A DNA stretch of 64,000 nt from Streptomyces sp. DH24 (GCF_029813775.1 NZ_JARVKW010000016.1:94228-158227); one strand, 5' to 3'; shown: positions 46,688-55,936, counted from the first letter of the stretch. The notes: generated by a model not told the origin, from the sequence alone. Program-made: numbers and translations.

Positions 46688-47617
46688 GTGCTGTTCCGTC
46701 AACTCGAGTATCTGGTGGCCCTCTCGCGGGAGCGCCATTTCGCCCGTGCCGCCCAGGCCTGTTACGTCTCCCAGCCCGCGCTCTCCGAGGCGATCCGGAA
46801 GCTGGAGGACGAGCTGGACGTACCGCTGGTCCGGCGTGGCCGCACGTACGAGGGCCTCACGCCCGAGGGCGAGCGCATCGTGGTGTGGGCGCAGCGCATC
46901 CTCGCCGACCGCGACGCCCTCAGGAGCGAGGTCGGCGCCCTGCGGACCGGGCTGAGCGGCAGGCTGCGGATCGGTGCGGTGCCGACCGCGTCGGGTGCCG
47001 TCTCCCAGCTGACGGCCCCGCTCTGCGCGGCGCACCCCCTGGTCACCGTGGAGGTCATGGCGGACCTCCAGTGGGACGACATCCTCCGGCAGTTGCAGAA
47101 CTTCGAGATCGACGCCGGGATCACCTATCTGCACAAGGGTCTTTCGGACGGTTTCCAGGCGGTCCCGTTGTACGAGGAGCGGTACGTGCTGCTGACCAGC
47201 ACGTCCGACGGCCGCGCGCATCCGGCCGCGGCGACCTGGGCGGAGGCCGCGCGGCTGCCGCTGTGCCTGCTGAACGAAGCCATGCAGGGCCGCCGGGTGC
47301 TGGACGAGGTGTTCGCCGAGGCCGGGGTGCGGCCGTCGCCGCGGGTCGAGACGGACTCGGTGGCCTCGCTGTTCGCGCATGTCAGGACGGGCCGCTGGGC
47401 CAGCGTCGTGCCGCACACCTGGCTCCATGTGTTCGGTGTCCCGCCGGGCATGCGGGCGGTGCCGCTGACCGGGCCGGCCCGGACCGTGCCGGTCGGTCTG
47501 GTCGTCACGGCGCGGGAGCCGGGCTCGGTCCTGGCCCGCGCCCTGACGGACATCGCCCGGCGGACCGATGTCGCCGCCGCCCTGGACCGGGTCCCGGGAG
47601 ATCCCGGACCGCGATAG
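46688..47617 (+). CDS. LysR family transcriptional regulator
   Basis: 309 residues. N-terminal winged helix (FRQLEYLVALSRERHFARAA, then SQPALSEAIRKLEDELDVPL) and C-terminal periplasmic-binding-like effector domain (about 88-295). GTG at 46688 matches the usual N-terminus of this family, and a promoter directly in front suggests leaderless mRNA. Its position after the fdhF-fdhF-fdhD genes suggests it regulates them (inference). Confidence 0.87.
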   Translation: MLFRQLEYLVALSRERHFARAAQACYVSQPALSEAIRKLEDELDVPLVRRGRTYEGLTPEGERIVVWAQRILADRDALRSEVGALRTGLSGRLRIGAVPTASGAVSQLTAPLCAAHPLVTVEVMADLQWDDILRQLQNFEIDAGITYLHKGLSDGFQAVPLYEERYVLLTSTSDGRAHPAAATWAEAARLPLCLLNEAMQGRRVLDEVFAEAGVRPSPRVETDSVASLFAHVRTGRWASVVPHTWLHVFGVPPGMRAVPLTGPARTVPVGLVVTAREPGSVLARALTDIARRTDVAAALDRVPGDPGPR

Positions 47618-47857
47618 GACGGCCGACCGGTCCACCGGCAGGTGCGGGGCGGGCGCCTCGGCCACCGACGATGCCGACGACGGGGTGGACGGCGGTTGCC
47701 AGGATGCCGGTGCGGGGCGGGGTTCCGGCCGGTCCGGCGTCGCGGACGACCGTCCCACGGAGCCCGCAGTGCCCGGGAGCGGGGCTCCGGATGCGGGGCC
47801 GCACCATCCGGGCGACTCTTGAGGGAGATCCTGACCCCTCACCCCCAAGGGATAGCC

Positions 47858-48130
47858 ATGATCAAGAAGCTGCACGAGATGGGCATGCGGAGCGAGCACG
47901 CCTACATGGCCGCATTCGCGTCCATCGGCCTCTCCGTCGCCACCTGGATGACGTCCCTCAAGGCCGAGCCCGGCGCCGGCATCGCCCGCGCCGACCGGTG
48001 GGGAATCTTCATCGGCGAATGGGCGCCGACGTTCTTCGGCCTCGGCCTCGCCCTGTCCCACTACGAGCAGTCGGAAGGTACTCTCCTCGCCGGCGTCAGC
48101 GAGATCCGCGAGGAACGAGCGGCCATGTAG
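47858..48130 (+). CDS. small membrane protein, function unknown
   Basis: 90 residues. Two moderately hydrophobic helices (about 15-35, AYMAAFASIGLSVATWM, and 50-68, FIGEWAPTFFGLGLAL) flank a short polar loop. CAAGG sits 8 bases before the ATG. No family name recognised. It stands between the LysR gene and the hydrolase-phosphatase pair. Confidence 0.65.
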   Translation: MIKKLHEMGMRSEHAYMAAFASIGLSVATWMTSLKAEPGAGIARADRWGIFIGEWAPTFFGLGLALSHYEQSEGTLLAGVSEIREERAAM

Positions 48131-48231
48131 CCGCCGAGCCCTTCCGCTCCGCGCCGCCGTCCGTCCCGCCACCCGGAGCACCACGCTGCCCGGGTGGCCG
48201 GCCGGCGGCGTGCAGTCCGTGTCGGATGCGG

Positions 48232-48300
48232 CTGGAGCAGATGGAGCGGACGGAGCGGACGTCGGAGCGGATGGAACGGACAACGGCACCGACGGAGCCG
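48232..48300. repeat. degenerate GGAGCGGA tandem repeat
   Basis: Five or six imperfect copies of an 8- to 10-base unit (GGAGCGGA, GGAACGGA, GGAGCAGA) lie in the spacer upstream of the hydrolase gene. It is purine-rich on the plus strand and probably a slippage product. Confidence 0.5.
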
Positions 48301-48371
48301 GACACCCGCACGGCGTGATGTGATCTTGAAGCGCCTTCCGGGTGCCTCGACCGGATGTAAAGATGGCTGGC

Positions 48372-49190
48372 ATGGACATCCACCGCAGGAACAACGTGAC
48401 GGTGACCGGTCCTGACGACGGGCCGGTGGTGGTGCTGGCGCACGGGTTCGGCTGTGACCAGAACATGTGGCGCCTGATCGTCCCGGCCCTGGCGAAGCAG
48501 TACCGGGTGGTGCTGTTCGACTACGTCGGCTCCGGCGGCTCCGATCTGTCGACCTGGAGCCAGGAGCGGTACTCCTCCCTCCACGGCTACGCCCAGGACG
48601 TGGTCGAGGTCTGCGACGAGCTGGACCTTGAGCGAGCGGTGTTCGTGGGCCACTCGGTCAGTGCCATGGTGGGGGTCCTGGCGGCGCGGGCGGCGCCGCA
48701 GCGGATCGGGGCGCTGGTGATGGTGACCCCGTCGCCCTGCTACATCGACGGCGACGGCTACCGCGGCGGCTTCAGCACGGAGGACATCGAGGACCTGCTG
48801 GCGTCGCTGGAGTCCAACTACCTGGGCTGGTCCTCCGCCATGGCTCCGGTGATCATGGGCAATCCGGACCGGCCGGAGCTGGGACAGGAGCTGACCAACA
48901 GTTTCTGTGCCACCGATCCGGACATCGCCCGTGTCTTCGCCCGTACCACGTTCCTGTCCGACAGCCGCGACGACCTGCAGAGCGTGCACGTGCCGACGCT
49001 GGTGCTGGAGTGCACCGAGGACGCCATCGCCCCTCGCGAGGTCGGCGCGTACGTGCACGCGGCGATCGCATCCTCCCGTCTGGTCACGCTGGACGCCACG
49101 GGGCACTGCCCGCAGCTGAGCGCGCCCGAGGCCACCGCGGAAGCGATTCTCGACTTCCTGCGGGACGTGCGTGGTGAGCCGCGTGGGTAG
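48372..49190 (+). CDS. RsbQ-like alpha/beta hydrolase
   Basis: 272 residues, alpha/beta hydrolase close to RsbQ/DLH-type signalling hydrolases. HGFGCDQNMWR forms the oxyanion hole, GHSVSAM carries the nucleophile Ser, and the Asp (CTEDAIAP) and His (GHCPQL) complete the triad. In Bacillus, RsbQ binds or hydrolyses a small ligand and activates the PAS phosphatase RsbP. Here the next gene is a PAS-PP2C protein with a 20-base overlap, the same pairing. ATG at 48372 is preferred; an ATG three codons upstream is possible. Confidence 0.85.
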   Translation: MDIHRRNNVTVTGPDDGPVVVLAHGFGCDQNMWRLIVPALAKQYRVVLFDYVGSGGSDLSTWSQERYSSLHGYAQDVVEVCDELDLERAVFVGHSVSAMVGVLAARAAPQRIGALVMVTPSPCYIDGDGYRGGFSTEDIEDLLASLESNYLGWSSAMAPVIMGNPDRPELGQELTNSFCATDPDIARVFARTTFLSDSRDDLQSVHVPTLVLECTEDAIAPREVGAYVHAAIASSRLVTLDATGHCPQLSAPEATAEAILDFLRDVRGEPRG

Positions 49191-50529
49191 AGGGCCGGGG
49201 CCGTCCGGCACGGGTGGCGACGCCGGTACGGACGCGGCGTTCACCGCGCTGCTGGAGGACAGCGCCGAGGAGCTGTACGACTCGGCTCCCTGCGGCTACC
49301 TCTCCACGATGATGGACGGCACCATCGCCAAGATCAACACGACGCTGCTGCAGTGGCTCGGTCTGGAGCGCGAGGCGGTGGTCGGGCGCAGACGGTTCGC
49401 CGACCTGCTCACCGGCGGCGGGAAGCTGTACCACGAGACGCACTTCGCGCCGCTGCTGCGGATGCAGGGCGAACTGCGCGGCATCGCCCTGGAGATGAAG
49501 GCCGCCGACGGAGGCCGGCTGACGGTGCTGGTCTCCTCGCGGATCAAGCACAGCAGCGGAGGGGAGCCGCTGCTGATCCGCACCACGGTCTTCGACGCCT
49601 CCGACCGCCGCGCCTACGAAGAGGAGCTCCTGCGCCGCCGCCAGGACGCCGAGCAGGCCCGAGCCGAGGCCGAACGGGCACACGCGCTGGCCGAGGAGGC
49701 CCGTCGGCAGGCCGAGGAGACCCGCAGGCAGGCCGAGGCCGACCGGCAGCGGCTGGCCGACGTCCTCGCCGTGCTGCAGCAGTCCCTGCTGCCCGAGACC
49801 CTGCCCGACCTGCCCGGGATGGAGACGGCCGTCCACTACCACACGGCCTCCCCCGACCAGCTCGGCGGCGACTTCTACGACCTGTTCCCCGTGGACGACG
49901 GCAGGTGGGCGTTCTTCCTCGGCGACGTGTGCGGCAAGGGACCCCAGGCGGCCTCCCTCACCTCACTGACCCGCTACACCCTGCGCGCCGCGCTCCACCA
50001 CGACCCCGACCCCGGCGCCGCGCTGACCACGCTGAACGCCGCCCTCCAGGGGAGGCGGACCGCCACCGGCGACCCCGAGTACTGCACGTGCGTCGTGGGC
50101 ATCCTGGAACGCGGCGAGGACGACGAGCACACCACGGTCCACCTCGCCTCCGGCGGCCACCCTCCGGCCCTCGTCCTGCGCGCCGACGGCCGCGCCGACT
50201 ACCTGCCCACCCCCGGCGGGCTGCTCGTCGGTGTGCTGCCCACCGCACCCGTCGGCACGGCGGAAACCGTCCTGGCTCCCGGGGAGACGCTCCTGCTCTA
50301 CACCGACGGCCTCACCGAGGCCCGTACCGGCCCCACCCGCGACAGCCTGTACGGCGAAGAGGCCCTGCGCGCCTTCGCCGCGGCCCGCGCCCCCGCCGCA
50401 CCCCAGGAAGTGGTCACCGCACTGGCCGGATTGCTGGAAAGCTTCGGCGACGGCCTCGACGACGACACCGCTCTGCTCGCCCTCGGCGTCCCCCCGCCAC
50501 CCGCCCCCGCCGGCACCGGCGCCGTATGA
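49171..50529 (+). CDS. PAS-coiled coil-PP2C phosphatase (RsbP-like)
   Basis: 452 residues. A PAS domain (about 30-150, LYDSAPCGYLSTMMDGTIAKIN) connects through an Ala/Glu/Arg coiled coil (about 150-200) to a SpoIIE PP2C phosphatase (about 205-440, GGDFYDLFPV, GDVCGKGPQAAS, SGGHPPALV, YTDGLTEAR, DDDTALLALG). It should dephosphorylate an anti-anti-sigma factor. GTG at 49171 overlaps the RsbQ-like stop; GTG 49174 or 49183 could also serve. Arrangement and domain order match the rsbQ-rsbP energy-stress module. Confidence 0.88.
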   Translation: MVSRVGRGPGPSGTGGDAGTDAAFTALLEDSAEELYDSAPCGYLSTMMDGTIAKINTTLLQWLGLEREAVVGRRRFADLLTGGGKLYHETHFAPLLRMQGELRGIALEMKAADGGRLTVLVSSRIKHSSGGEPLLIRTTVFDASDRRAYEEELLRRRQDAEQARAEAERAHALAEEARRQAEETRRQAEADRQRLADVLAVLQQSLLPETLPDLPGMETAVHYHTASPDQLGGDFYDLFPVDDGRWAFFLGDVCGKGPQAASLTSLTRYTLRAALHHDPDPGAALTTLNAALQGRRTATGDPEYCTCVVGILERGEDDEHTTVHLASGGHPPALVLRADGRADYLPTPGGLLVGVLPTAPVGTAETVLAPGETLLLYTDGLTEARTGPTRDSLYGEEALRAFAAARAPAAPQEVVTALAGLLESFGDGLDDDTALLALGVPPPPAPAGTGAV

Positions 50530-51559
50530 CGCGTACGCACAGGCCGCCCACGCGGGCACCGCGCCTCCCTCCGCGCCCGACGCCATCGTGCTGCAGCGTG
50601 CCCTGAGCGGAGTCCTCTTGGAAGGCCCGGCAGCTGCCGCTGCCGCTGCCGCGGCACCCCATCGACTGCGTCCGACGCATGACAAGTCGCACGAACTCGA
50701 GCGAGCAGAGCCGGCTTTCGTATCGGTGACTCAGGAGTGCTGCCGATCCCGGTAACTAAGTTGGATGTCATCAACGAGTCTGCTCGTGCTGACGCTGTTG
50801 TGCCACCACTGCGAGAGCGCTGGGCACAAGAGTTTGGGATTCAGTCCCCGCGTCGCTGCTGATCATGATCGCCGTAAGCATGATGAGCACCGTGAGCGCG
50901 GCTGCTGAGACGAGCGCGGTTGCAAGCCACAGCCGCTGGCGCGCCTTGGCACGTGCCTGGCTGTGCAGCCGGAAGCCGACAAAGGTGAATGGGCTGTCTC
51001 GTTGGGGCGCAGAGCCGGGCCGGATCAACCCTGATTCCCACCGTTCCCACGCCGCAGCCGATCTGGTCGTCCCGGATCACAGTTCCGGCCGCAGACCGGA
51101 TCGTTGCGACAGGACATGTGTGTGTCGGATGCAGTGGCGGATGCGGACGTGCCCCTTTCATCGCCGATCGCATGCAGCCATGGAATCGGCGCATCGCCCT
51201 CGGACGTCGCTCGCTGCCCGCGCGAGCGAAGGTGGACCGACTGCGACGACAGGGGCCCCACTCGCACATCCCACACGCGGCCGTGAAAACGGCGCGCATG
51301 CCGACCCTCGCCCCGTGGCACGTGACCTTCGCTGCCGCAAGGTCGATACTGCCGACAGAAGGGACTTCGACCATGACCTGACCGGGAGCGGACGGGCAGC
51401 TGAGGACCAGCACCAAAGTCGGCATTCAGTCAGCGCCAGGACCGCCACGACACGCTTCCGACCGCCACCGACCGCCAAGATCCACAACCAGCCTCACCCA
51501 CCGTGACCTGCGAAGACACTGGTCATTGGACTGTCTGCCAATCTCACCAGGAGGTACCC
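50530..51559. other. about 1 kb with little coding content, lower GC
   Basis: This stretch has visibly lower GC and poorer codon structure than the rest of the window. Apart from one possible small membrane protein on the minus strand (50771-51028), no frame resembles a known family. It may be a scar of a lost or acquired segment. A short ATTGG-N8-CCAAT inverted repeat lies just upstream of dhaK. Confidence 0.5.
50771..51028 (-). CDS. possible small single-span membrane protein
   Basis: 85 residues from a TTG start at 51028. A basic N-terminus (SQARAKARQRLW) leads to one strong transmembrane helix (about residues 34-57, LATALVSAAALTVLIMLTAIM), then a polar tail. Codon use is plausible but weaker than in neighbours. 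No family recognised. Confidence 0.4.
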   Translation of the reverse strand: MIRPGSAPQRDSPFTFVGFRLHSQARAKARQRLWLATALVSAAALTVLIMLTAIMISSDAGTESQTLVPSALAVVAQQRQHEQTR

Positions 51560-52552
51560 ATGAAGATGCTGATCAACGTTCCCGAGACGGTGGTCGCGGA
51601 TGCGCTGCGCGGCATGGCGGCCGCCCATCCCGAGCTGACCGTGGATGTCGATAACCGCGTGATCGTGCGGCGGGACGCGCCCGTGTCCGGGAAGGTCGCC
51701 CTGGTGTCCGGTGGCGGTTCGGGGCACGAGCCGCTGCACGGCGGTTTCGTCGGCCCCGGCATGCTGTCGGCGGCCTGCCCGGGTGAGGTGTTCACGTCCC
51801 CCGTGCCCGACCAGATGGTGCGGGCCGCGGCGGCCGTGGACAGCGGGGCCGGCGTCCTGTTCGTCGTCAAGAACTACACCGGTGACGTCCTGAACTTCGA
51901 CATGGCCGCCGAACTCGCCGAGGACGAGGGCATCCAGGTCGCGAAGGTGCTCGTCAACGACGACGTGGCGGTCACCGACAGCCTCTACACGGCCGGCCGG
52001 CGCGGCACCGGTGCGACGCTGTTCGTGGAGAAGATCGCGGGCGCCGCGGCCGACGAGGGGCAGCCGCTGGAGCGGGTGGAGGCGGTGGCCCGGCAGGTCA
52101 ACGAGAACTCCCGGAGCTTCGGTGTCGCCCTCAGCGCCTGCACCACCCCCGCCAAGGGCAGCCCCACCTTCGATCTGCCGCCGGGCGAGCTGGAGTTGGG
52201 CATCGGCATCCACGGCGAGCCGGGCCGGGAACGGCGGCCGATGATGACCTCCGGGGAGATCGCCGACGCCGCCGTCGAGGCGATCCTCGCCGACCTCACC
52301 CCGAGCAACCCGGTCCTCGTGCTGGTGAACGGCATGGGCGCCACACCGCTGCTGGAGCTGTACGGCTTCAACGCCGAGGTGCAGCGGGTGCTCGCCGCCC
52401 GTGGTGTCGCCGTCGCCCGCACCCTCGTCGGCAACTACGTCACCTCCCTCGACATGGCGGGCGCCTCGGTCACCCTCTGCCAGATCGACGAGGAGACGCT
52501 GCGACTGTGGGACGCGCCGGTGAACACTCCGGGCCTGCGGTGGGGCATGTGA
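51560..52552 (+). CDS. dhaK: dihydroxyacetone kinase subunit DhaK
   Basis: 330 residues. SGGGSGHEPLHGGFVG forms the substrate pocket, and GIGIHGEPG carries the His that covalently binds dihydroxyacetone as a hemiaminal. With DhaL and DhaM it phosphorylates dihydroxyacetone using phosphoenolpyruvate through the PTS. ATG at 51560 has CAGGAGG directly upstream. First gene of dhaKLM. Confidence 0.95.
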   Translation: MKMLINVPETVVADALRGMAAAHPELTVDVDNRVIVRRDAPVSGKVALVSGGGSGHEPLHGGFVGPGMLSAACPGEVFTSPVPDQMVRAAAAVDSGAGVLFVVKNYTGDVLNFDMAAELAEDEGIQVAKVLVNDDVAVTDSLYTAGRRGTGATLFVEKIAGAAADEGQPLERVEAVARQVNENSRSFGVALSACTTPAKGSPTFDLPPGELELGIGIHGEPGRERRPMMTSGEIADAAVEAILADLTPSNPVLVLVNGMGATPLLELYGFNAEVQRVLAARGVAVARTLVGNYVTSLDMAGASVTLCQIDEETLRLWDAPVNTPGLRWGM

Positions 52553-52601
52553 CGGCGAACGGGTAAGCGATCACGACGTACCTACCAGGCAAGGAGATCC
52601 A

Positions 52602-53207
52602 GTGCTCGACGCCGACTTCTTCCGCCGTTGGATGACGGCGACCGCCGCGTCCGTCGACCGGGAGGCGCAACACCTCACCGATCTCGACTCACCCATCGGC
52701 GACGCCGACCACGGCAGCAATCTGCAGCGCGGGTTCCGGGCGGTGACGGCCGTACTGGAGAAGGAGGCCCCCGACACCCCCGGCGCGGTGCTGATGCTGG
52801 CCGGGCGGCAGCTCGTGTCGACGGTCGGCGGCGCCTCAGGGCCGCTGTACGGAACGCTGCTGCGCCGCACCGGCAAGGCGCTCGGGGACGCCGCCGAGGT
52901 CAGCGAGGAGGAGCTGGCCCAGGCGCTGCGGACCGGGGTGGACGCGGTGATGGCGCTCGGCGGTGCCGCGCCGGGCGACAAGACCATGATCGACGCGTTG
53001 GTGCCGGCCGTGGACGCCCTCGGTGAGTCCTTCGCCGCCGCGCGCGCCGCCGCCGAGCAGGGCGCGGCGGCGACGACACCGTTGCAGGCCCGCAAGGGCA
53101 GGGCCAGTTACCTCGGGGAGCGCAGCATCGGGCACCAGGACCCGGGTGCCACCTCGGCGGCGCTGCTCGTCGCCGGTCTGTCCGAGGCGGCGGGAGGCGC
53201 GCGGTGA
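52602..53207 (+). CDS. dhaL: dihydroxyacetone kinase subunit DhaL
   Basis: 201 residues. The ADP- and magnesium-binding loop SPIGDADHGSNLQRG holds the three conserved aspartates/His, followed by GGASGPLYGT and the closing YLGERSIGHQDPGATS. The tightly bound nucleotide on DhaL is rephosphorylated by DhaM. GTG start with AAGGAGA upstream. Its stop overlaps the DhaM start. Confidence 0.95.
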   Translation: MLDADFFRRWMTATAASVDREAQHLTDLDSPIGDADHGSNLQRGFRAVTAVLEKEAPDTPGAVLMLAGRQLVSTVGGASGPLYGTLLRRTGKALGDAAEVSEEELAQALRTGVDAVMALGGAAPGDKTMIDALVPAVDALGESFAAARAAAEQGAAATTPLQARKGRASYLGERSIGHQDPGATSAALLVAGLSEAAGGAR

Positions 53208-53614
53208 GTGACGAGAAGCTGGTCGGGATCGTGCTGGTGTCGCACAGCGCGCAGGTGGCCGCCTCGGTGGCCGAGTTGGCGAAGGGACTGGCCGGCGGCG
53301 GCATCTCGGTGCCCGTCGCGCCGGCGGGCGGCACGGAGGACGGCGGGCTGGGCACCAGCGCCGAGCTGATCGCCGCCGCGGCAGCCTCCGTGGACCGGGG
53401 CGCCGGGGTCGCCGTGCTGACCGACCTGGGCAGCGCGGTGCTCACCGTGAAGGCGCTCCTCGCCGAGGGCGACGAACTCCCGGAGGGCACCCGCCTCGTC
53501 GACGCCCCGTTCGTGGAGGGCGCGGTTGCGGCGGTCGTGACGGCGTCCACCGGGGCCGACCTCACGGCGGTCGAGGCGGCGGCTGCGGAGGCGTACACGT
53601 ACCGCAAGGTGTAG
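53204..53614 (+). CDS. dhaM: PTS-dependent dihydroxyacetone kinase phosphotransferase DhaM
   Basis: 136 residues, a single EIIA-mannose-like domain. IVLVSHSAQVA contains the active His (His14) phosphorylated by HPr, followed by GGTEDGGLGTS and VLTDLGSAVLT. No extra HPr or EI domains are attached, so the general PTS proteins must supply phosphate. GTG overlaps the dhaL stop by 4 bases. Confidence 0.93.
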   Translation: MSDEKLVGIVLVSHSAQVAASVAELAKGLAGGGISVPVAPAGGTEDGGLGTSAELIAAAAASVDRGAGVAVLTDLGSAVLTVKALLAEGDELPEGTRLVDAPFVEGAVAAVVTASTGADLTAVEAAAAEAYTYRKV

Positions 53615-53882
53615 AGGCGGAAACCGGGGCGCCTCGTCCCCGCGACCCGGTGGGCGGTGACACCGCACTGCGCCGGTCCGGCGGACCGGGGCACTCCGGC
53701 CCACCGGTCCGGTGATCCGCTGTTCCGGCGGACGGTGGCGCCTCGGCCCGCCGGCCCGCCGGCCCACTGGTCCGGCGGGTCACTCCGGAGGCGGCGAGCG
53801 GCGGGCTCCACGACGCGATTCCGGCCGGTGGACGACGGCCGGGCGGCCGTCCGACGCGTCGTCAACAGCCTCAGTAGGACGT

Positions 53883-54578
53883 TCAGTTGCCCCGGACGAA
53901 CTGCCGTGCCAGTCGTTCGCCCGTCAGCACGGCCGCCGCGTGGTCCTCGATCGGTGCCACCGTGCTGTCCTTGAAGGCGATGTACGTGACCTCGGCGTCC
54001 GTACCGCCGCCGTGCGGGTCGGGTCGGATGCCGAGGTCGCGGGCCATGGCGTGGGACGCCTCGCCGATGATGCCCCGCGGGCCGACATCGGCGACGACCC
54101 CGTACCGCACGCGGTCGCGGTGGACGACGGCCACGACGGCTCCGCCGCGCACGCCGTGTTCGCGGTGGTCCCACATGCGGCTGGGGCCGGGCACGACGAC
54201 GTACGGGAGGCGTTCCGCGCTCGGCGGGCGGCCGTCGGACTGCGCGTAGGCCGTGGCGCCGGAGAACAGCGGGTCGGTGCGCGCGTTGCAGCGGGGTCCC
54301 GGGCGGCCGTCGCAGTCGATGTCGAGGTCGGCCTTCCAGTAGACGGCGCCGCGGGTGCCGCACACCGGGATGTCGGCGGGTCTGCCGAAGTCGCTGCGGT
54401 ACCGGCCGCGGGAGACGGGTGCGCAGTCCCGGGCCCTGGCCAGCAGGTCGGCGGCGCGGACGGCACTCGCGCGGGGCAGGACGGGTTCCTCACGGGGCTG
54501 CGGGGACGGGACGGGCGGCGTCGTGGGGGCGAGCAGGGCGGCGCCTGCCGCGGCCAGCATCAGGTACTGGACACGCAC
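53883..54578 (-). CDS. secreted GH75 chitosanase
   Basis: 231 residues. A short N-terminal hydrophobic signal (YLMLAAAGAALLAPT) precedes a glycoside hydrolase family 75 domain: LLARARDCAPVSRGRY, VYWKADLDIDCDGRPGPRC and VRYGVVADVGPRGIIGEASH, with the acidic residues of the DLDIDCDG and VADVGP segments as likely catalysts. It should endo-hydrolyse chitosan outside the cell. GTG at 54578 is chosen because GGAGAGG lies upstream and the signal peptide starts there. Divergent from a fibronectin-III lipoprotein gene. Confidence 0.82.
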   Translation of the reverse strand: MRVQYLMLAAAGAALLAPTTPPVPSPQPREEPVLPRASAVRAADLLARARDCAPVSRGRYRSDFGRPADIPVCGTRGAVYWKADLDIDCDGRPGPRCNARTDPLFSGATAYAQSDGRPPSAERLPYVVVPGPSRMWDHREHGVRGGAVVAVVHRDRVRYGVVADVGPRGIIGEASHAMARDLGIRPDPHGGGTDAEVTYIAFKDSTVAPIEDHAAAVLTGERLARQFVRGN

Positions 54579-54946
54579 GATGTAGGGCCTCTCCGGGAGA
54601 CACTGAGGGACACTCGGCCCAATCTGGCCCCGGTCCCGCGACCCGGCCACCGTTGAGGGGCCGTACGGTGCATCCCGGCCGGTCCCGGCGGGGGCCGGGG
54701 GCCCGGGCCGGTGTCGGCCCCGGCCGCCCGGCCACCCGCGTCGGCGCGGCGACAGCGACGACAGCGGTCCGCGCCCACGGCACGAACTGCCCGGCACACC
54801 GGGCGAGTTCAGCCGTACGGGGCTTCAGCATACGTAACCACCCGCAGTGGTCACCAACGACCGCCCTCTTGATGTGGGCGCGCGACGACGCCATATTGGT
54901 CCGGACCATTGCCGTGACCGTCCGACCCTTTCCGGGAGGCTGAGTC
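54579..54946. other. divergent regulatory region between chitosanase and FN3 lipoprotein
   Basis: 368 bp without a gene. It contains a 12-bp perfect palindrome near the FN3 side (separate entry). No clear -35/-10 pair for the chitosanase was found. Confidence 0.5.
54897..54908. promoter_or_regulatory. DasR-like palindromic operator
   Basis: TGGTCCGGACCA is a perfect 12-bp palindrome, extended as ATTGGTCCGGACCATT. The DasR (GntR family) consensus core is TGGTCTAGACCA, so only the two central bases differ. It lies 38 bp before the FN3 lipoprotein start and in the intergenic region shared with the chitosanase gene. Confidence 0.5.
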
Positions 54947-55936
54947 GTGCGAGGCGTTCCCTCACCCGTCGCCCTGTGCCGCCGTGTCGCGTGCTGCGCC
55001 GCGCTCGTGCTGGTCGCGTCCTGCGGCTGGACCGGCGCCGACGACGGCGAGGGCGGCCGGCTGCCCGGCGCGCCCACCGGTGTCACCGCCGAGGCGGGGA
55101 GCGCGACCAGCGTGCACGTCATGTGGAACGCCCTGCCGGGGGACGACATCAGCCACTACGAGGTGTACCGCGGCGCCAGGAAGGTCGTGGACGTGCCCGC
55201 CTCCCGGCACATGGTGGACGTCACCCGGTTGCGTCCGTCCACCGCGTACGCCTTCTCGGTGCGGGCCCGGGGTGACGACGGGCGGCTCGGGCCGCCCAGC
55301 CGCGAGGTCCGGGCGACGACCCCCGCGGTGGGCGCCGCGGACCGCTCGGCGCCGACCCGGCCGGGTTCGATGCGGGGCCGGGCGGCCGGGAGCCGGGTGG
55401 TGCAGCTGTCCTGGTCGGCGTCGACGGACGACCGGGGCGTGGTGTCGTACGACATCTATCAGGGCGGCACGAAGGTCCACAGTGTGGGCGGGAACCAGAC
55501 GGCGGCCGTGGTGACAGGGCTCAGGCCGGGCACGCGGTACGCGTTCACCGTCCGGGCCCGGGACGCGGCCGACAACCTCTCCCCCGCCGGAACCGCCGTC
55601 CGGCTCACCACGCCGGGCTCGGACGACGGACGCGCGACCGCCCCCGGTGACTTCCGGGCCACGACCCGCCGGGCGGACGGGGCGTTCCACATCGACCTCA
55701 GCTGGGTGCCGCCGCGCACGGACGGCGTGATCACCGAGTACCAGATCCACCTCGACGGCCGGCCGGCCACCTCGCTCGTCTACGGCGGGACCGTGCCGCG
55801 CGGGCGGGCCACGTACAGCTTCTACGCCGGACCGGACTCGGGCGTCACCCACCGGGTGCGCGTCCGGGCCAAGTTGCCGGACGGCACGTGGGGCGGGTTC
55901 TCGGCGGAGCGGACGGTGACGACCGGCGCACGCTGA
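54947..55936 (+). CDS. lipoprotein with three fibronectin type III domains
   Basis: 329 residues. A signal peptide ends in the lipobox LVASC (Cys26). Three FN3 domains follow (about 40-128, 138-222 and 230-329), each with the W and Y/F core pattern and the closing YAFSVRARG or YAFTVRARD strand. There is no catalytic domain. FN3 arrays accompany polysaccharide-degrading enzymes in actinomycetes, and the divergent chitosanase suggests a link to chitin or chitosan use. GTG start with GGGAGG upstream. Confidence 0.82.
   Translation: MRGVPSPVALCRRVACCAALVLVASCGWTGADDGEGGRLPGAPTGVTAEAGSATSVHVMWNALPGDDISHYEVYRGARKVVDVPASRHMVDVTRLRPSTAYAFSVRARGDDGRLGPPSREVRATTPAVGAADRSAPTRPGSMRGRAAGSRVVQLSWSASTDDRGVVSYDIYQGGTKVHSVGGNQTAAVVTGLRPGTRYAFTVRARDAADNLSPAGTAVRLTTPGSDDGRATAPGDFRATTRRADGAFHIDLSWVPPRTDGVITEYQIHLDGRPATSLVYGGTVPRGRATYSFYAGPDSGVTHRVRVRAKLPDGTWGGFSAERTVTTGAR

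Noticed and set aside
53615..53882. Small gene between dhaM and the chitosanase
   Set aside because: The frames arise from repeated CCGGTCCG-like sequence and lack a plausible start; treated as intergenic with minor hairpins.
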